A stretch of DNA of 22,982 nt from Silene noctiflora (GCA_009801015.1 VHZZ01004836.1:4645-27626), one strand, 5' to 3'; counted from the first letter of the stretch, positions 1 through 11,371 are shown. The notes: generated by a model from the letters alone, not told the origin. Made by a program: numbers and translations.

Positions 1-439
1 CTAAATTTTAGTTTGAACCTTCAGATTAGGAATCGATCAACATTATCATGAATTTACCGGAAAAATCTTATATACAAAGGAATTAAAATTAAAAGTCATA
101 AAATTAGGGAGGAATTTCTACCTTGTCTTTAGATTACTTCGTTTTTGTACACTTTTCAACTTGAAATTGATGAACCAACGATTGCTTGCTGTGAAAAATT
201 GATAGATCTTTAATTTAGGGGCTAATTTGATTGAAGGAGAAATTGGAAATGATAAGTGATTGCAAATTTGTGTCATAACTGGATGAAGATTAGAAATATA
301 TAATCANATTTTATGAACGTTTGATTGAATGATTGATTATTTGGGAATTTGTTGTGTGGAAATACCAAACGATATATTGGGAAATTGGAAATTTGAGAGA
401 AAATCAAAGAGTTGGTGAGTACTGAACTACTCCACTTCT
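1..439. other. AT-rich repeat flank with one ambiguous base
   Basis: No gene is visible. The stretch is AT-rich, with stops in all frames, and carries an N at 306. It lies outside the hAT-like terminus at 440-545 and may be interior sequence of that element, whose other end would be beyond position 1. Confidence 0.4.
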
Positions 440-545
440 CCGTATTTTTGATTCTTTTTTTTTTTTTCAGACTTAAGATTAAGAATTTGGGCCCAAAATT
501 TGGAGGCCCAGTTCGACCGCCCTGGGCCTTAGCCGGCCCTGCATA
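440..545. mobile_element. Terminus of a hAT-like DNA transposon
   Basis: Read on the minus strand from about 542, the sequence begins CAGGGCCGGCTAAGGCCCAG and continues into a GC-rich stretch with TTTGGGCCC. CAGGGCCGG is a common terminal inverted repeat start in plant hAT elements. The body would extend left towards position 1. No matching opposite terminus lies in the window, so only one end is present. The eight bases just outside (CATACACC) would be the target duplication, which cannot be tested here. Confidence 0.5.
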
Positions 546-550
546 CACCG

Positions 551-910
551 CCTCTCGTTGATTCGACCCCTACATACTACATTTCTTGTGTTGTACCGCT
601 AAGGTATTTTTGCATAGGTGTGCGACCGCCTATCACAGGTGTTGATATGTGAGTTTGTTTGCAGGATTGGATGGGCGCCGACGAGTCATCACATGTTTAG
701 CTTTCCGCTGTCTCGAGTAAATATCACATAGCTAGTTGTTGGGTTGTACTTTACTTTCACTATAAGGATTTTGACCATGTAATTTTTGGGTTTAAACTTA
801 TTATTTACCTTTCTTGTTTCATCATGGTATCTTTGATGCATACTACCTCGGGTAATCGAGATGGTAGCACACTCTCATTTGCTAAGGTAGGCCTTGGTAA
901 GACACTCTGA
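551..910 (+). mobile_element. 3' part of an LTR, same family as 22575-22982
   Basis: The block at 847-900 (CCTCGGGTAATCGAGATGGT, then GGCCTTGGTAAG) matches the reverse complement of 22600-22660 (CCTCGGGTAACCGAGATGGT, then CTTCCTTGGTAAG). A weaker match further in, GGATGGGCGCCGACGAGTCA here against a GGATGGGGATCGCTGACGCA-type stretch there, suggests two diverged LTRs of one family in opposite orientation. The copy at 22575 has a clean TGTAAC terminus. This one ends raggedly in GACACTCTGA, so it is truncated or mutated at its 3' edge. The family is probably a plant LTR retrotransposon, but no coding region is attached. Confidence 0.5.
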
Positions 911-1288
911 ATTTATTTACTTAAACATTAAGACTAGTATATTTGAAAACACGACCCTTGATAACAAAAAAAAAAAAGTCGCATAAAATTACTTTGAGAA
1001 AATCAGGGTAAAAAAATCCCCATCCAACATTTGCAATTTGCAAAGATAGAATTTTACGATAGAATCCAAAAGTTAGGGAAACTACCACAAATATCTGGAT
1101 AATAACAATAAAAAAGATAACCAGACAAGATGCAAACTTTGTGATCAATACAATACAATATACAACTTGTTCTTCATCCCCAATTCAATCTAATTCAATC
1201 ACAAACCCTATGTTTCGACATTGAATACCTTCTCAATTGTTTCGATTTTCAATTGAATCACATTGCATAGCTGAAACAAGCTGCTTCA
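911..1288 (+). promoter_or_regulatory. Promoter and 5' leader region of the Mo25-like gene
   Basis: The stretch lies between the LTR edge and the Mo25 start codon and contains no supported gene. A CAATACAATACAATAT run at about 1147-1162 and a CAATTCAATCTAATTCAATC run at 1182-1201 are typical of plant leaders. No clear TATA box can be placed, and the transcription start is unknown. An LTR ends less than 400 bp upstream of the coding start, so the promoter is short or overlaps the repeat. Confidence 0.35.
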
Positions 1289-4200
1289 ATGAAGGGATTA
1301 TTCAAATCGAAACCACGAACTCCACCGGAGCTCGTTCGATTATGCCGCGATCTTCTCACCCTCGTCGATCAAGATGCTATTCGCGAGAGCAAACGCGAGG
1401 AAAAGGTTTCATTTTTATTTCAATTTTGTTGTGATGGATCTATTTCGTATTATTATCATCGTGATTATTATGGTTTTATTAATCAAAAAGTTGCGGTGTA
1501 GATCGTATAAAGTTTAGTTTATTGCTGAATTTGTTCCAAGTTGCGAAATTTTGAGTTATTTTGGATTTACGGTGATTTAATTAGCTTTATTGTTCACAAA
1601 ATGATGATATTATCAATTGTATTAGGATTTTGTTAAATTATTATTTAGTTTTTTAGTGATTTGCGATTTGTTAAATGTATTCGATTAATAATTGACTGAA
1701 TTTGTGCTGTAGCTGCAAAATTTTGAGTTAATTTGGAGTTATATTGATTTCATTAGATTTATTGTTTTCATTATTATCATAGGATGATGATGTTGTCAAT
1801 TGTATTAGGATTGTGCCGGATTATTTTTGACTGTTTTATTGATTTGTGAGTTAATGTACTCCGTATTTTATTTAGGTTAATCTGTAACTTTAGGTGTGTA
1901 AGCGTGCTCGAAAATGTGAAAGTTTATCCCTTTTGTGTGTTTTGGCTTTAGATTAGTTGAAGTGAAGATTGGTCTAATTGGGAGAAAATCGATCTTTTGT
2001 GCGGTATTGGCCAAATTTATTGATTTTAGTGTCTTCTCTGTTAAAGGGTAGATTTTCCTGCTTGTTGAATGACACTCCTCAATGTATTCAACATATTAGC
2101 TTTTCCGGGGATTGTAATGTTTTGCTAATGTCTCTGGTCTTTGTTAGTCCGTAAATTTATGGGAGTAAGTTATTTGATGTGTTAAAAAGCTTTGTTCTTT
2201 TTTCTTTCATCGTATTTAAACTTAAAATTGGTTCCTTGACGGAAACCTTTCGTGTAGTTAATGGTAGAGTTTTTGTGTGTCTAAGCTCGTTGAAAACACG
2301 AGAAACTTGTATGTGCATATGTTCTGTTTTCAAATAGGAAGTAGCCTTTGAGGTAGTAGGATAATATTGTAATTGATGTCGTTCTTAGACCTTAGTTTCA
2401 ACTTTGCTCTGTAGTTTTCTAAAGAAGCTCAGAAGAAGGTAGTAGAAAATGGGAAGTATGTGTTTCAGTGCTTTTGCTTGCCAATGAGAACTCGCTGTCC
2501 CATCTCTTATCCCCTGCTACTGTCACCTTGACACATCTCCTGTTCCACTTTCTCTTGCATATGCCTTTGCTTTATCTAGATTTGATTTTATTTACCTGGA
2601 TCTTCAGATATGTAGCAGCTTGTTCCCTGTAGAACACAACCAGTTTTGTGATGTGATAGTGCATTATGATGTGGATGTACTTTTTGTTTATCCAATCCAA
2701 CTCTTGTATATGACATAAAATTGGCCACTAACTCCGAGGACATTTTACATGCAGATGGCGGAGCTAAGCAAGGTTATTCGAGAGTTGAAATGTATTTTAT
2801 ATGGAAATAGTGAATCAGAGCCAGTTGCAGAGGCTTGTATGCAGTTAACGCAAGAGTTCTTCAAAGAGAACACTTTCCGTTTAGTAATCATTTGTCTTCC
2901 CAAATTGAACTTGGAGGTATGTCAATATCTTCTTATGACATGATTTTCAATTCACTTTTCCCTTAATTTGTCGTCTTTCTAGGTATTGGTATTTAAATTC
3001 ACAGTTGTGATGAAAAGACAGTGATATAAGGTGGACACACAAATACAGCTCTCTCTTTGCGGTTGCTGATTGTTTAAGGGTAATTTTTGCAGGCTCGTAA
3101 AGATGCCACCCAAATTGTTGCTAATTTGCAAAGGCAACAAGTTCAATATCGTCTAATTGCATCTGATTACCTGGAAAGAAACAAAGATCTGATTGATATA
3201 CTTATGACAGGGTATGTTAATGGGGTGAGATATCGGAGTGGTTCAGCAGACTAATTTTATTTTTCTGTAGTGAATTGTATCGTCGATTTGTATCTCATGC
3301 CATACCTTTATTGCAAGATATTATTTGCATCTCACCGGAGTGACTTTATATAAACCAATCGTATTGATTTTTTCTAGTCGTAATCAGAACTTTGGAATAC
3401 TCACTATGTAGGTGTGCTTTATTTGATTGATCCCAACATGGTGTTTTTCTTCTGTTTAAATCTTTGTCAGAATTTCCCTTTTCGTAAGCATTTAAAGTCT
3501 CATTTTTAACACATAACTATGCAGATATGAGAATCCAGATATGGCCTTGCATTATGGTTCTATGTTGAGGGAGTGTATTCGTCATCAAGTCGTGGCAAAG
3601 TGAGTGGATATTTTTTCTCCTACCTTTTGTGTCTCTCATGACTCGATATCAATGTTGTCGTTGAGAATTTGAGATATGTTAATTTTTCTCAAAAATCATC
3701 TTCTCTAATTCCTGGAACTTTCTGCTATTGGCAACATGTTTGATGTTTTGATCACTTTTATTATGTGTGCTTGACTAACAATCAGCCTGATAGTTATGAT
3801 GAATATGCTAATCAGAAAAGTTTTAACATATAGTTACTTTCAAGTTTCAAAGTCACAAATTCACACTAACGTTTATAGCTTTATCGTGGTATTAGAGAAA
3901 GTACTTGTAGTATTTTGAATTTAGATTAACAGTCACTGTTTTCAAATTATCAGTCACATTTCTGTTTGCTTGCCTGTCTCCCCCAGCAGATGATGACATT
4001 CTGTATGTTTTACAGATATGTACTCGAATCAGAAGACCTGAAGAAGTTTTTTGATTTCATTCAACTCCCAAATTTTGACATTGCTGCAGATGCTGCTGCT
4101 ACTTTTAAGGTTAACCATTCATATATATGTGAATTCATTCCCTCAACTTGTTGCCACATTGCTCATGCTTGTGCTTTTCTATGATACATGCTTTACACTG

Positions 4201-6049
4201 CTGAAAATTGCTCTAGGAAGAGTTAACAATAAGATAAGCCTAAATATTCTACAGCTGTCACGTGTCGAAACCGTGTTCTTTAAAACTGATCAATAAGTCG
4301 CACTGCATAAACCTTGCCAGTTTATTGTAATATATTTGCTAATGTAATTACTCTGACTTGTGGTCATTTATGCAGGAACTCCTGACAAGGCACAAATCAA
4401 CCGTAGCTGAATTTCTCACCAACAATTATGACTGGGTAATTGCTTGAGCCAGTCCCTTTTTTTCTAGTCTTTTAGCAGTTAGCACAAGGTTTAGCATGAT
4501 GCTGGAAGTTGGCCTGTGTCTAATTTAATCAGTTAAAATAGACTCAATTTATGGTAATGGTAGCAAAGAATGAAAACAAAAAAATTATTCTCTCGTTCAT
4601 GTATATCATGTATTTTGACCCAATTATAGGTATTGTTAGCTATGAGTGGCACCATAGTAGTGATAGGAAAGGCTGCAAATGTCAACAACTATTGTTTTCG
4701 TCTTTTTTAAAATCATCGTCCTTGGGGGACGTGTGAACGATTATTGTAGACTATTATATTTCTCTGAGTTGCTGAACTACAGCTTTACTTATGTTCTATC
4801 CTTTTCTGGTTAGAGAGGCGTGTGAATGAAGATCACGTTCATACTTAGTTACATAGTACATAATGTGGACAGGGACTTGGTATAACTTAAAACGTTACTC
4901 ACAATATACCCAAAACTTTTTGTAAATTGCTCACTGCTCTTCGGGATTGCTTTTACACATAATGGTAGTACTTGAAATAGCTTTTTTCAGTAAGATGATC
5001 GAAAAGTTCTGTAAAAACTAGGATCTCATCGATGCCTAATGTTATCTTACCTCAGACTCAGTCTATTGTTGAATCATGTATCTAGGAATTTCTTTTTCTT
5101 CCTGGTCTTTGAGTCCATTGCCTACTTCAGTTTTTTGCAGACTATAATTCCAAATTGCTGGAATCAAGCAACTACATCACCAGGAGACAAGCTGTAAAGG
5201 TATATAAAGTTTACGGTCTTATTAGGTTATTTGCTGGATCATGTGTAAATTTCTCTGGGATAGCAACTGTGTCATGTACTTTGTGGCTTATGCTTATACT
5301 TATACTTGTTGCTGCAGCTCTTGGGAGATATGTTGCTGGATCGTAGTAACTCTGCAACCATGACGAAGTATGTGAGCTCCAGAGAAAATCTAAGGATACT
5401 TATGAACCTTTTAAGAGTAAGATAACTTATCTTCACGAACTCTTATAGTACACCGTATATAATAGTCCGATACCTTGTTGCTGCATAAACAGTCAGAGGA
5501 AAGTGCTATCACTAGTTTGCTTCATGAATATTTCTTGTTTGAAACTTAAAAAGCTGGATTAGTTTCTGACATTTGAATATTAATATTGTACCAAATGTAG
5601 GAGTCAAGCAAGACCATTCAGATAGAAGCTTTTCACGTTTTCAAGGTGAGGTTTAAGCGAAATATGGTTCAAATGATGAGTGTCCCCATCTTGTTTGTAA
5701 TTCGTGTACTTTAAATCTATAAACAGTTGTTTGCTGCGAATCAAAATAAGCCAGCAGACATATCAAACATCCTTGTTGCGAATAAGAGCAAGCTTCTTCG
5801 ATTGCTAGGAGATCTGAAGACTGACAAAGGTACGTTTTTGGAATCAGTAGCTTTTACTATTGCTTATAATTGGTCACTTCTGGAATCTGTGGCTTACAAT
5901 CAACATTATTGCTGGCTCTTTCCTATGTCACCTCACTAGCCTGTTTTCTGAGAATCTTGGATAATATTGCAGAGGATGAACAATTTGATTCAGACAAGGC
6001 CCAAGTCATGCAGGAGATTGCTTCTCTTGAACCAAAAGAGCTCCCTTGA
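1289..6049 (+). CDS. Mo25/CAB39-family scaffold protein, 11 exons
   Basis: Coding exons are 1289-1405, 2755-2916, 3093-3211, 3525-3599, 4016-4109, 4376-4435, 5131-5199, 5318-5416, 5601-5645, 5727-5829 and 5973-6049. Together they give 1020 nt, or 339 aa plus stop, matching the family's usual length of about 340. All introns are GT-AG. Recognisable family blocks are [17 protein letters not shown] (1-17), [14 protein letters not shown] (54-67), TQEFFKENT (71-79), [17 protein letters not shown] (94-110), [14 protein letters not shown] (141-154), [15 protein letters not shown] (218-232), [18 protein letters not shown] (240-257) and [16 protein letters not shown] (281-296). In animals and fungi Mo25 is a helical-repeat scaffold that binds STE20/GCK-type kinases and their pseudokinase partners. 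Plant members are thought to act in kinase, growth or division signalling; that role is by homology. The ATG at 1289 matches the family N-terminus. The ATG opening exon 2 is an internal Met. No broken residue was seen. Confidence 0.95.
1525..1866 (+). repeat. Diverged tandem duplication inside Mo25 intron 1
   Basis: Two AT-rich units of about 170-180 bp lie side by side. Both carry in order CTGAATTTGT (1525 and 1696), AAATTTTGAGTTA (near 1546 and 1718), a GATGATGATATTATCAATTG-like block and CAATTGTATTAGGATT (1614 and 1797), then a GATTTGYGA block. Small indels shift the offset from 171 to 183 bp. This is a local duplication of intron sequence with no sign of coding. Confidence 0.6.
5121..5140 (+). 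promoter_or_regulatory. Tandem 3' splice acceptors 10 nt apart, Mo25 exon 7
   Basis: Acceptors CTTCAG (ending 5130) and TTTGCAG (ending 5140) both look usable. Only the upstream one keeps the frame: exon 6 ends in ...NYDW, and exon 7 then reads [10 protein letters not shown], as in the family. Use of the downstream site removes 10 nt, shifts the frame and meets TAA at 5195-5197. Confidence 0.75.
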
Positions 6050-6796
6050 ATACTCTCCATTCCGACCAATCTGTTTTGGATTCTCAATAGTATTTAGCTC
6101 TGAGTATCGTGTAATTTTGAGGTCACTAAGAGCAATTTCTGTATTTATAGAACATGGTCGATGGTACATAAGGTTAGTCGACAAGTTGGGATGAAGTGTA
6201 TGTTGTTTTAAGGAAGAGATTTGTTGTTAATTCATGCAATTATGCAAACTTACGAGCAAATGTATCGTTATCACGTATAGTGGCTGGAACGCGTGGGCCT
6301 ATGTAGACTGGACGACTAGCAGATGCCACTGGTCTGGATCGACAAATCACCCACATTTTTCTGATAGCCTTGTTGTGCATCTATTCTTCACGTTGATGGT
6401 TCCAAACAACGGTTGATTCTTCACATTGACGCGTACATACTTCATACAATGCTTGTAGTCTTGTAGACATGATTGTTTAAGGATTAATGTATTGTCGATT
6501 ATACATCTCGTCTAATATATTCATGGTACATACTACTACCACTTTGACATTGTGGAAGTTCTACTCTTATTTGGTAGCACTATAATTAGACAATTAGTCT
6601 CATTTGATAATTGATAATTATTCATCACTAAAAATCAACAGATTGTTGATTGATTAAAATGGAGGAAGTTGATAAGTTTCAAATAAGTTTCCATATGAAA
6701 AGAAATGGTTGAAATGGCTAAATGCTGCCTTGGTGCAGATGCAAAATTTTTGCAAGGGCTATACAAAATTGATTGATATTGACCCTATACATAATA
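6050..6796 (+). other. 3' UTR of the Mo25-like gene and AT-rich spacer
   Basis: No further coding sequence was found after the stop at 6049. The first few hundred bases are probably 3' UTR, but no clear AATAAA signal fixes the cleavage site. The rest is AT-rich spacer up to the Helitron end at 6797. Confidence 0.45.
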
Positions 6797-7922
6797 CTAG
6801 TTTTAACCCGTGCAAAATTGCACGGGCATGCTTTATCTAAATTATGATTTTATTTAGTTTTTCAATGAAAATGTTATTACTCAGTATATATTAAGGTTTA
6901 TATAATTCATCACGTAAAAGAGTCAAGTATGATAACAACTGATTATGGATCGCCCTTACTTTTTGTCAGAAAATTTTGGGTAATATTTTAAAGTCTTTTG
7001 AGTGTTTGTACTTTGTTGTATTCCGCTTCTCTTTCACCTAGTCCGAACCCGATGACTAATACCTCAATTCATCATCAAAAAGTCCACCTTTATTTATCTC
7101 AAAATTATGTTTAGCTTATTTTTAAAATTTCGACATACATGGCATCTCCAGTCCTGTGTTTTTGCACAAAATTTGTTTAAAAACCTGTATTTTATTTTCA
7201 ATCTTTTGTAAATTAAGTGGAGTAAGAAAAGGTAAGAAAAAGTGTGTTTTTTTGCGGGTATTATATCTCTTCAATATGATAAGTAATTTATGTATAATTT
7301 ATTTTCACATGAGAGATTCTAGCTCCCTCTTGAAATTTTATTCATATGGTTTTTGTGGTTATATTTTTTTAATTTTATTTTTACTTCATTGAGCAATTAA
7401 ATGTTGATTTTAACAAATTAAATCGGTATTGTTATAACTTTTTCATCAAATCTGTCATTTTATTATTATTATTTTTAATAAAAAATCTACTTTTTTCAGA
7501 AAAAAATAGTTGAATATGAAATTATGAACATATTCAAGTAAGACTTTTGTTATTATAAAATGTTTTAAGGTATTTCAAAATATATTTAATAATTTTACCA
7601 AGATATTGCGACTTTTGTAACAACGTTGATTTTTATCAATTAGCGTAATTTATTGTACTTTGTTATTATTGTTATTGCTATTGTAATTTATTATTGCATG
7701 TAGTAAAAAAAATTGGACAGAATCATTTTTGATTTAAATTATTCATTATTCATTATTAATTAATATTTGCATACGTACAAACGTAAAAGTTTTTTAGAAA
7801 TTAAATCCAGATTCTTTGTTGCGGGGTCCCACATTTAGTGTTTTTACTTTTTTTTTTTAAAAAAAAATGTATGTGATGGGGGTGGTTTCAAGTTAAATGT
7901 TTTTGCTTTTACATAGATAAGA
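6797..7922 (-). mobile_element. Probable non-autonomous Helitron, about 1.1 kb
   Basis: On the minus strand the element ends with the perfect hairpin CCCGTGCAATTTTGCACGGG (plus 6808-6827), then seven bases (TTAAAA and neighbours), then CTAG (6797-6800) followed by T. That is the Helitron 3' signature: a hairpin about 10 nt before CTRR, inserted at A^T. A candidate 5' end is the minus-strand A|TC at 7922 (TCTTATCTATGTAAAAGC). It contains AT-rich filler and no Rep/helicase coding sequence, so it is non-autonomous. The 3' end is well supported; the 5' end is a guess. Confidence 0.6.
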
Positions 7923-9388
7923 TTGTGGGTTTAGATAATCCTTGACCAGCAATCGGGAAGGAACTGATCTCCACCCAGAGATTCTGAGCTCGATTCTTAC
8001 AAAATACAGCAATGTTAAACTTTCTTGAGAGTTTTATTGCCATTGTTGTCACGACGGCTCAATTCTCGACTAATGCTAATGCCTGCCCTTGTGATGTTCA
8101 TTTGTGTTCATAATTGTTACATATTCCTACTACACAAAGTGTTATGGTTTGAATGGAATGGATCCGACTCTATTCCAAAACGCCCAAGCCAAACAATGGA
8201 TTGGTAAAAATCCGTTTCAATTCATTCCATGAAGCCAACCAAATAGCCCTTGTATTACAGATACAACCGGAAAATGTATTTTCAACTGTACTAAGAACTC
8301 GCACCAATCATCTAACAAAATTAGCATTGTCCTAATATATCATAACACAAAGACTTGTGATTTACAAAAAATGTGGAGCAAATAGGCCATTTGTAGTTCT
8401 GTTTGTCTGTTTTGTGACTTTGTGTATAGTTTATTCCTTGAATCCATCAATTGGGCTTTTCTTATGTTTAATTAATTACTTTAATTAATCTGAAAAATTG
8501 AGAATTATGATATGGGTGATTACAGTGAGAGGAATGTGGGCAGTTTGGAATGTCACTGAATTAAATAATTGGGTCTCTACAATTGTTAACAAGTTGCTGA
8601 AACAAGTCAAGGATGTACATGATTACTTGTTTGGCCAGGTCAGTTTAATTGGTATTCCATATGGTTTGATTCACTCACCATGTTACTTTAGCACCCTGCA
8701 ATCAATCATGATTTGTGCTGTGCTTGGTAGTTTCTCCAAGTCGGTATTGCGACAGGCAAACCGGGAGCAGTATTCCGATCCCTTTATCAATGACTCATAT
8801 TGTACCATCCAACAAAACTGACCAGAGCAAAATCTAGCCAATTTAGGCTCATTGTGCATTCATACCAGAGGCTGGCTATTACTGCATGCTCTGCATCAGT
8901 GACTCCTTACACGAGTGCTCGAATTTGTTTATGAGTGACACGGCCTTGAAATACAAGATTGGCAACTGAAATAATAGATTGACCAATCACAAAGGTTTTG
9001 GAAACGAGAAAGGTAGCTCTTGAAATGTTATATTAACAAAAGCATGCCTAGGCACAAGGATCAGTAATGCACTTGACAAAACATATATTCGGAAGCTTAG
9101 GTGCGCTTTGTACATAAGGCGTGACTATCAAATTTCACTTGCATTCTCCAGGCGCCCTTGTTGTGTTTTGCGCTTTTAAAGCTGAGTTAACATAGAACCA
9201 TAATAAATAGCTATTGGGACAATTGATCATTCTCGATGAGCGCATCATATGTCCGAGGAAGTTTTGATTTAGTGATTAAGATGAAACTATTGAGAACGTT
9301 ATGTAACAAGTTCAAATCTTCCTTTCCTAACTATTCAACTATGGCAATACAAATAAAAACCGAGCTCGTATGATATAAATTCATGGCC
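7923..9388. other. Gene-free spacer between the Mo25-like and b561 genes
   Basis: Several short open frames occur (for example 8498-8821), but none shows a recognisable domain or exon structure. A weak inverted pair around 8140-8245 (GGTTTGAATGGAATGGA against TTCATTCCATGAAGCCAACC) may be a MITE remnant. The CCTAGGCAC and CCAGGCGCCC stretches near 9045-9160 also look repeat-derived. The last few hundred bases before 9388 probably hold the 3' UTR of the b561 gene. Confidence 0.4.
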
Positions 9389-10905
9389 CTATACAAAATT
9401 ACCATGCTTGTTGCCAAAATCAGAGGCCTTTGAACGTCTTCTTGCTAACACTACATACCATGTAAACGCTTCTAGAATGACAGCGATGAAAGCCAATGAC
9501 ACGATAACCCCAATGTATGACTTCTTCCAAATCTCGCCCAGGGACAAGATCTCGAATCCCTCCAATATATTAACAATGCTGAGGATGATAATGGTGTATC
9601 CGACTGAGTGGTGATATACGTTCCAGTATATTCTGTACTTGTGATCCTTTACTGGCCTTATCAATAAGGCAAACATCTGAAATGTTAAAGAAGAAAGTTA
9701 GAGAGTGGAATTTATTTCGGCTTAGGATCTTAGCCTCGGCTTGAAGCTCTAAGAAAAGTGTAAAGGGTTAACAGAGGTAGAGTCAGAGTAGTACCTGAAT
9801 AGTGGCAAGGCAAAAGAGAGTGATGCCAATGTTTCTATGCTTAGAGTGCTCAACTCCTTCGGACCGTGCTCCAAGTTTCAGGCCGGTGGCCCAACCAGCA
9901 ACGCCGATAATATATGCAGACACTTGACATCCAACATGAAGGTAAAACCAAGCTGGGTCTGCTTTTGGAAAAACGCGCATATACCTCGCTATTATTGCTC
10001 CTGTTGGCATTAATATTCCCCAGCTTACTGCATTCAACACCCCATGTATCTGTAACCAACAATTATACAACTCTTAGATATATTGTGGCGACCTACATTG
10101 TACTGTTAACTTTTCTAAATGACAGCTAGTTAAGCTAAAAAGGTTTAAATATTCGAAATTGAAACCGTCGTCTCATTCTAACCAACAGTTGAAACTCGAC
10201 TGGTAAAAAATTCCAAATAAAAGTGGAGTTGATTTGACTTACGTTTTTAAGCGAAGACCCAGTAGCGGTGGCAGTGGTGACAGTAACACCGGAAAGAATG
10301 TCAAGTGATGCAACAGACCTTACATTAGGCCCAGTAGTGGAATGCATAAGAGGTGTCCCATCCGAGGACAACGGACCATCCTGCCATACCTGATTCAACG
10401 TCGTTGCATTTTTAGGCACCACCAACGTCGCATATATAATGATCTCATTGCTCCCTCCCACAGCCGACAACTTGAGTACCTTAAAGCTAAGGTCTCCCTT
10501 AGCCAGTGTTGTCCCGTAACCAGCAATTGGCGACGTATACACAACCATTGACCCGTCTTTAGGATTGCGGTATGCAACCAAACACTGAGACCCCACCATA
10601 CTCTTCCCAATGGGGTTAATAGCCCATACCACCCACTTTGACGAAGCCGGTCCTACCCCTGTGTGACGGTAGGCAATCTCGAGAGTCACATTACTCGGGT
10701 GGTAGGTCCAATGCAGGAAAGAGCTCAACACTGGGAGGTCAACACAACTCTGGAAATTTGTTGCGGGTGACGATGCGTTGCCCATGTTACTTGATTTGAA
10801 GGCATATTTGCTGCATGTGGTCGATTGACTTTGCGAAGCCACGGAATTTAGCGTCACAAGTAGAACAAGTATGCATAAAAATTTCCTCTCCATCATGATT
10901 TGCAA
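9389..10905 (-). CDS. Cytochrome b561 and DOMON domain-containing membrane protein
   Basis: Three exons, read on the minus strand: 10905-10243 (221 aa), 10049-9795 (85 aa) and 9676-9389 (95 aa plus stop). All junctions are phase 0 with GT-AG introns, giving 401 aa, the usual size for this plant family. A signal peptide covers about residues 1-24 ([17 protein letters not shown]). A DOMON fold lies at about 45-170 ([20 protein letters not shown]), and a five-helix b561 domain at about 220-390. The conserved histidines of the b561 core are visible as IHG (223), LHVG (259), KHRN (292) and YHHS (328/329). Known members move electrons across membranes with ascorbate-type donors, the DOMON domain lying on the outer face. 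Substrate and target here are inferred only. The first ATG (10905) was chosen; MM at residues 4-5 offers an alternative start before the same signal peptide. Confidence 0.93.
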
Positions 10906-11059
10906 TGTATTTCCAAGAAACTATAGTTTTTTTGAGATTAGAATTTGTCGCGTTTATTATTAATCTTAGGACAAGAAATTGCGACGTTTATGTTTAGGGT
11001 GTTGTTATTCTTTGACTAATAAACCCTAAAATTGTGGCTACTTAGTGGCCAAAACAAGA

Positions 11060-11070
11060 CTATATATAGC
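11060..11070 (-). promoter_or_regulatory. Candidate TATA box for the b561-DOMON gene
   Basis: CTATATATAG (minus strand) lies about 155 bp upstream of the start codon at 10905. With initiation about 30 bp downstream it would leave a leader of about 120 nt. Position and sequence fit a plant TATA box; nothing else confirms it. Confidence 0.45.
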
Positions 11071-11183
11071 ATTAAAACCTAAGTAAACTAAGGAAAGGGA
11101 ATCCGAATATTCACAGGTCATTACGTATTCTCATTAAATTGATTAAGTCAATATTATTAACACCCGAATCCATAATTAAATAA

Positions 11184-11371
11184 GGGTTTTTCTGAATGCC
11201 CCACTAGGTAGGTAGGCATATAATAAGAAATCAAAATAGGAAAGAAATAATATATTTCTTGTAAAGAAAAGTAAAAGTGATAGGATATTGCAATTTTCCA
11301 TAAAAATATCGTTTATTTTTCCTATTTTGGTTTCTTATCCTATGCCTAGTGGGCATAGTTGAGAAAACCCG
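11184..11371. mobile_element. 188-bp MITE with long inverted repeats and 9-bp duplication
   Basis: The left arm (GGGTTTTTCTGAATGCCCCA, then AATAAGAAATCAAAATAGGA) pairs with the reverse complement of the right arm (GGGTTTTCTCAACTATGCCC, then GATAAGAAACCAAAATAGGA). The arms are over 60 bp and the element nearly folds on itself. ATTAAATAA flanks it on both sides (11175-11183 and 11372-11380). A 9-bp target duplication suggests Mutator-type mobilisation, though the superfamily is an inference. It lies upstream of the b561 gene's putative TATA box. Confidence 0.75.

Noticed and set aside
273-548. Minus-strand open frame of 91 codons containing the N
   Set aside because: It covers the hAT-like terminus and a poly-T run and has no domain; it is a repeat artefact.
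921-1148. Minus-strand hydrophobic open frame of 75 codons
   Set aside because: Low-complexity, T-rich translation in the Mo25 promoter region, with no homologue recognised.
2749-2943. Mo25 start at the in-frame ATG of exon 2
   Set aside because: Exon 1 at 1289 encodes the conserved [16 protein letters not shown] start and splices in phase to exon 2, so this Met is internal.
8498-8821. Plus-strand open frame of 107 codons
   Set aside because: No recognised motif, no exon context, and composition like the surrounding spacer.
9408-9614. Plus-strand open frame opposite b561 exon 3
   Set aside because: Antisense shadow of a well-supported exon.
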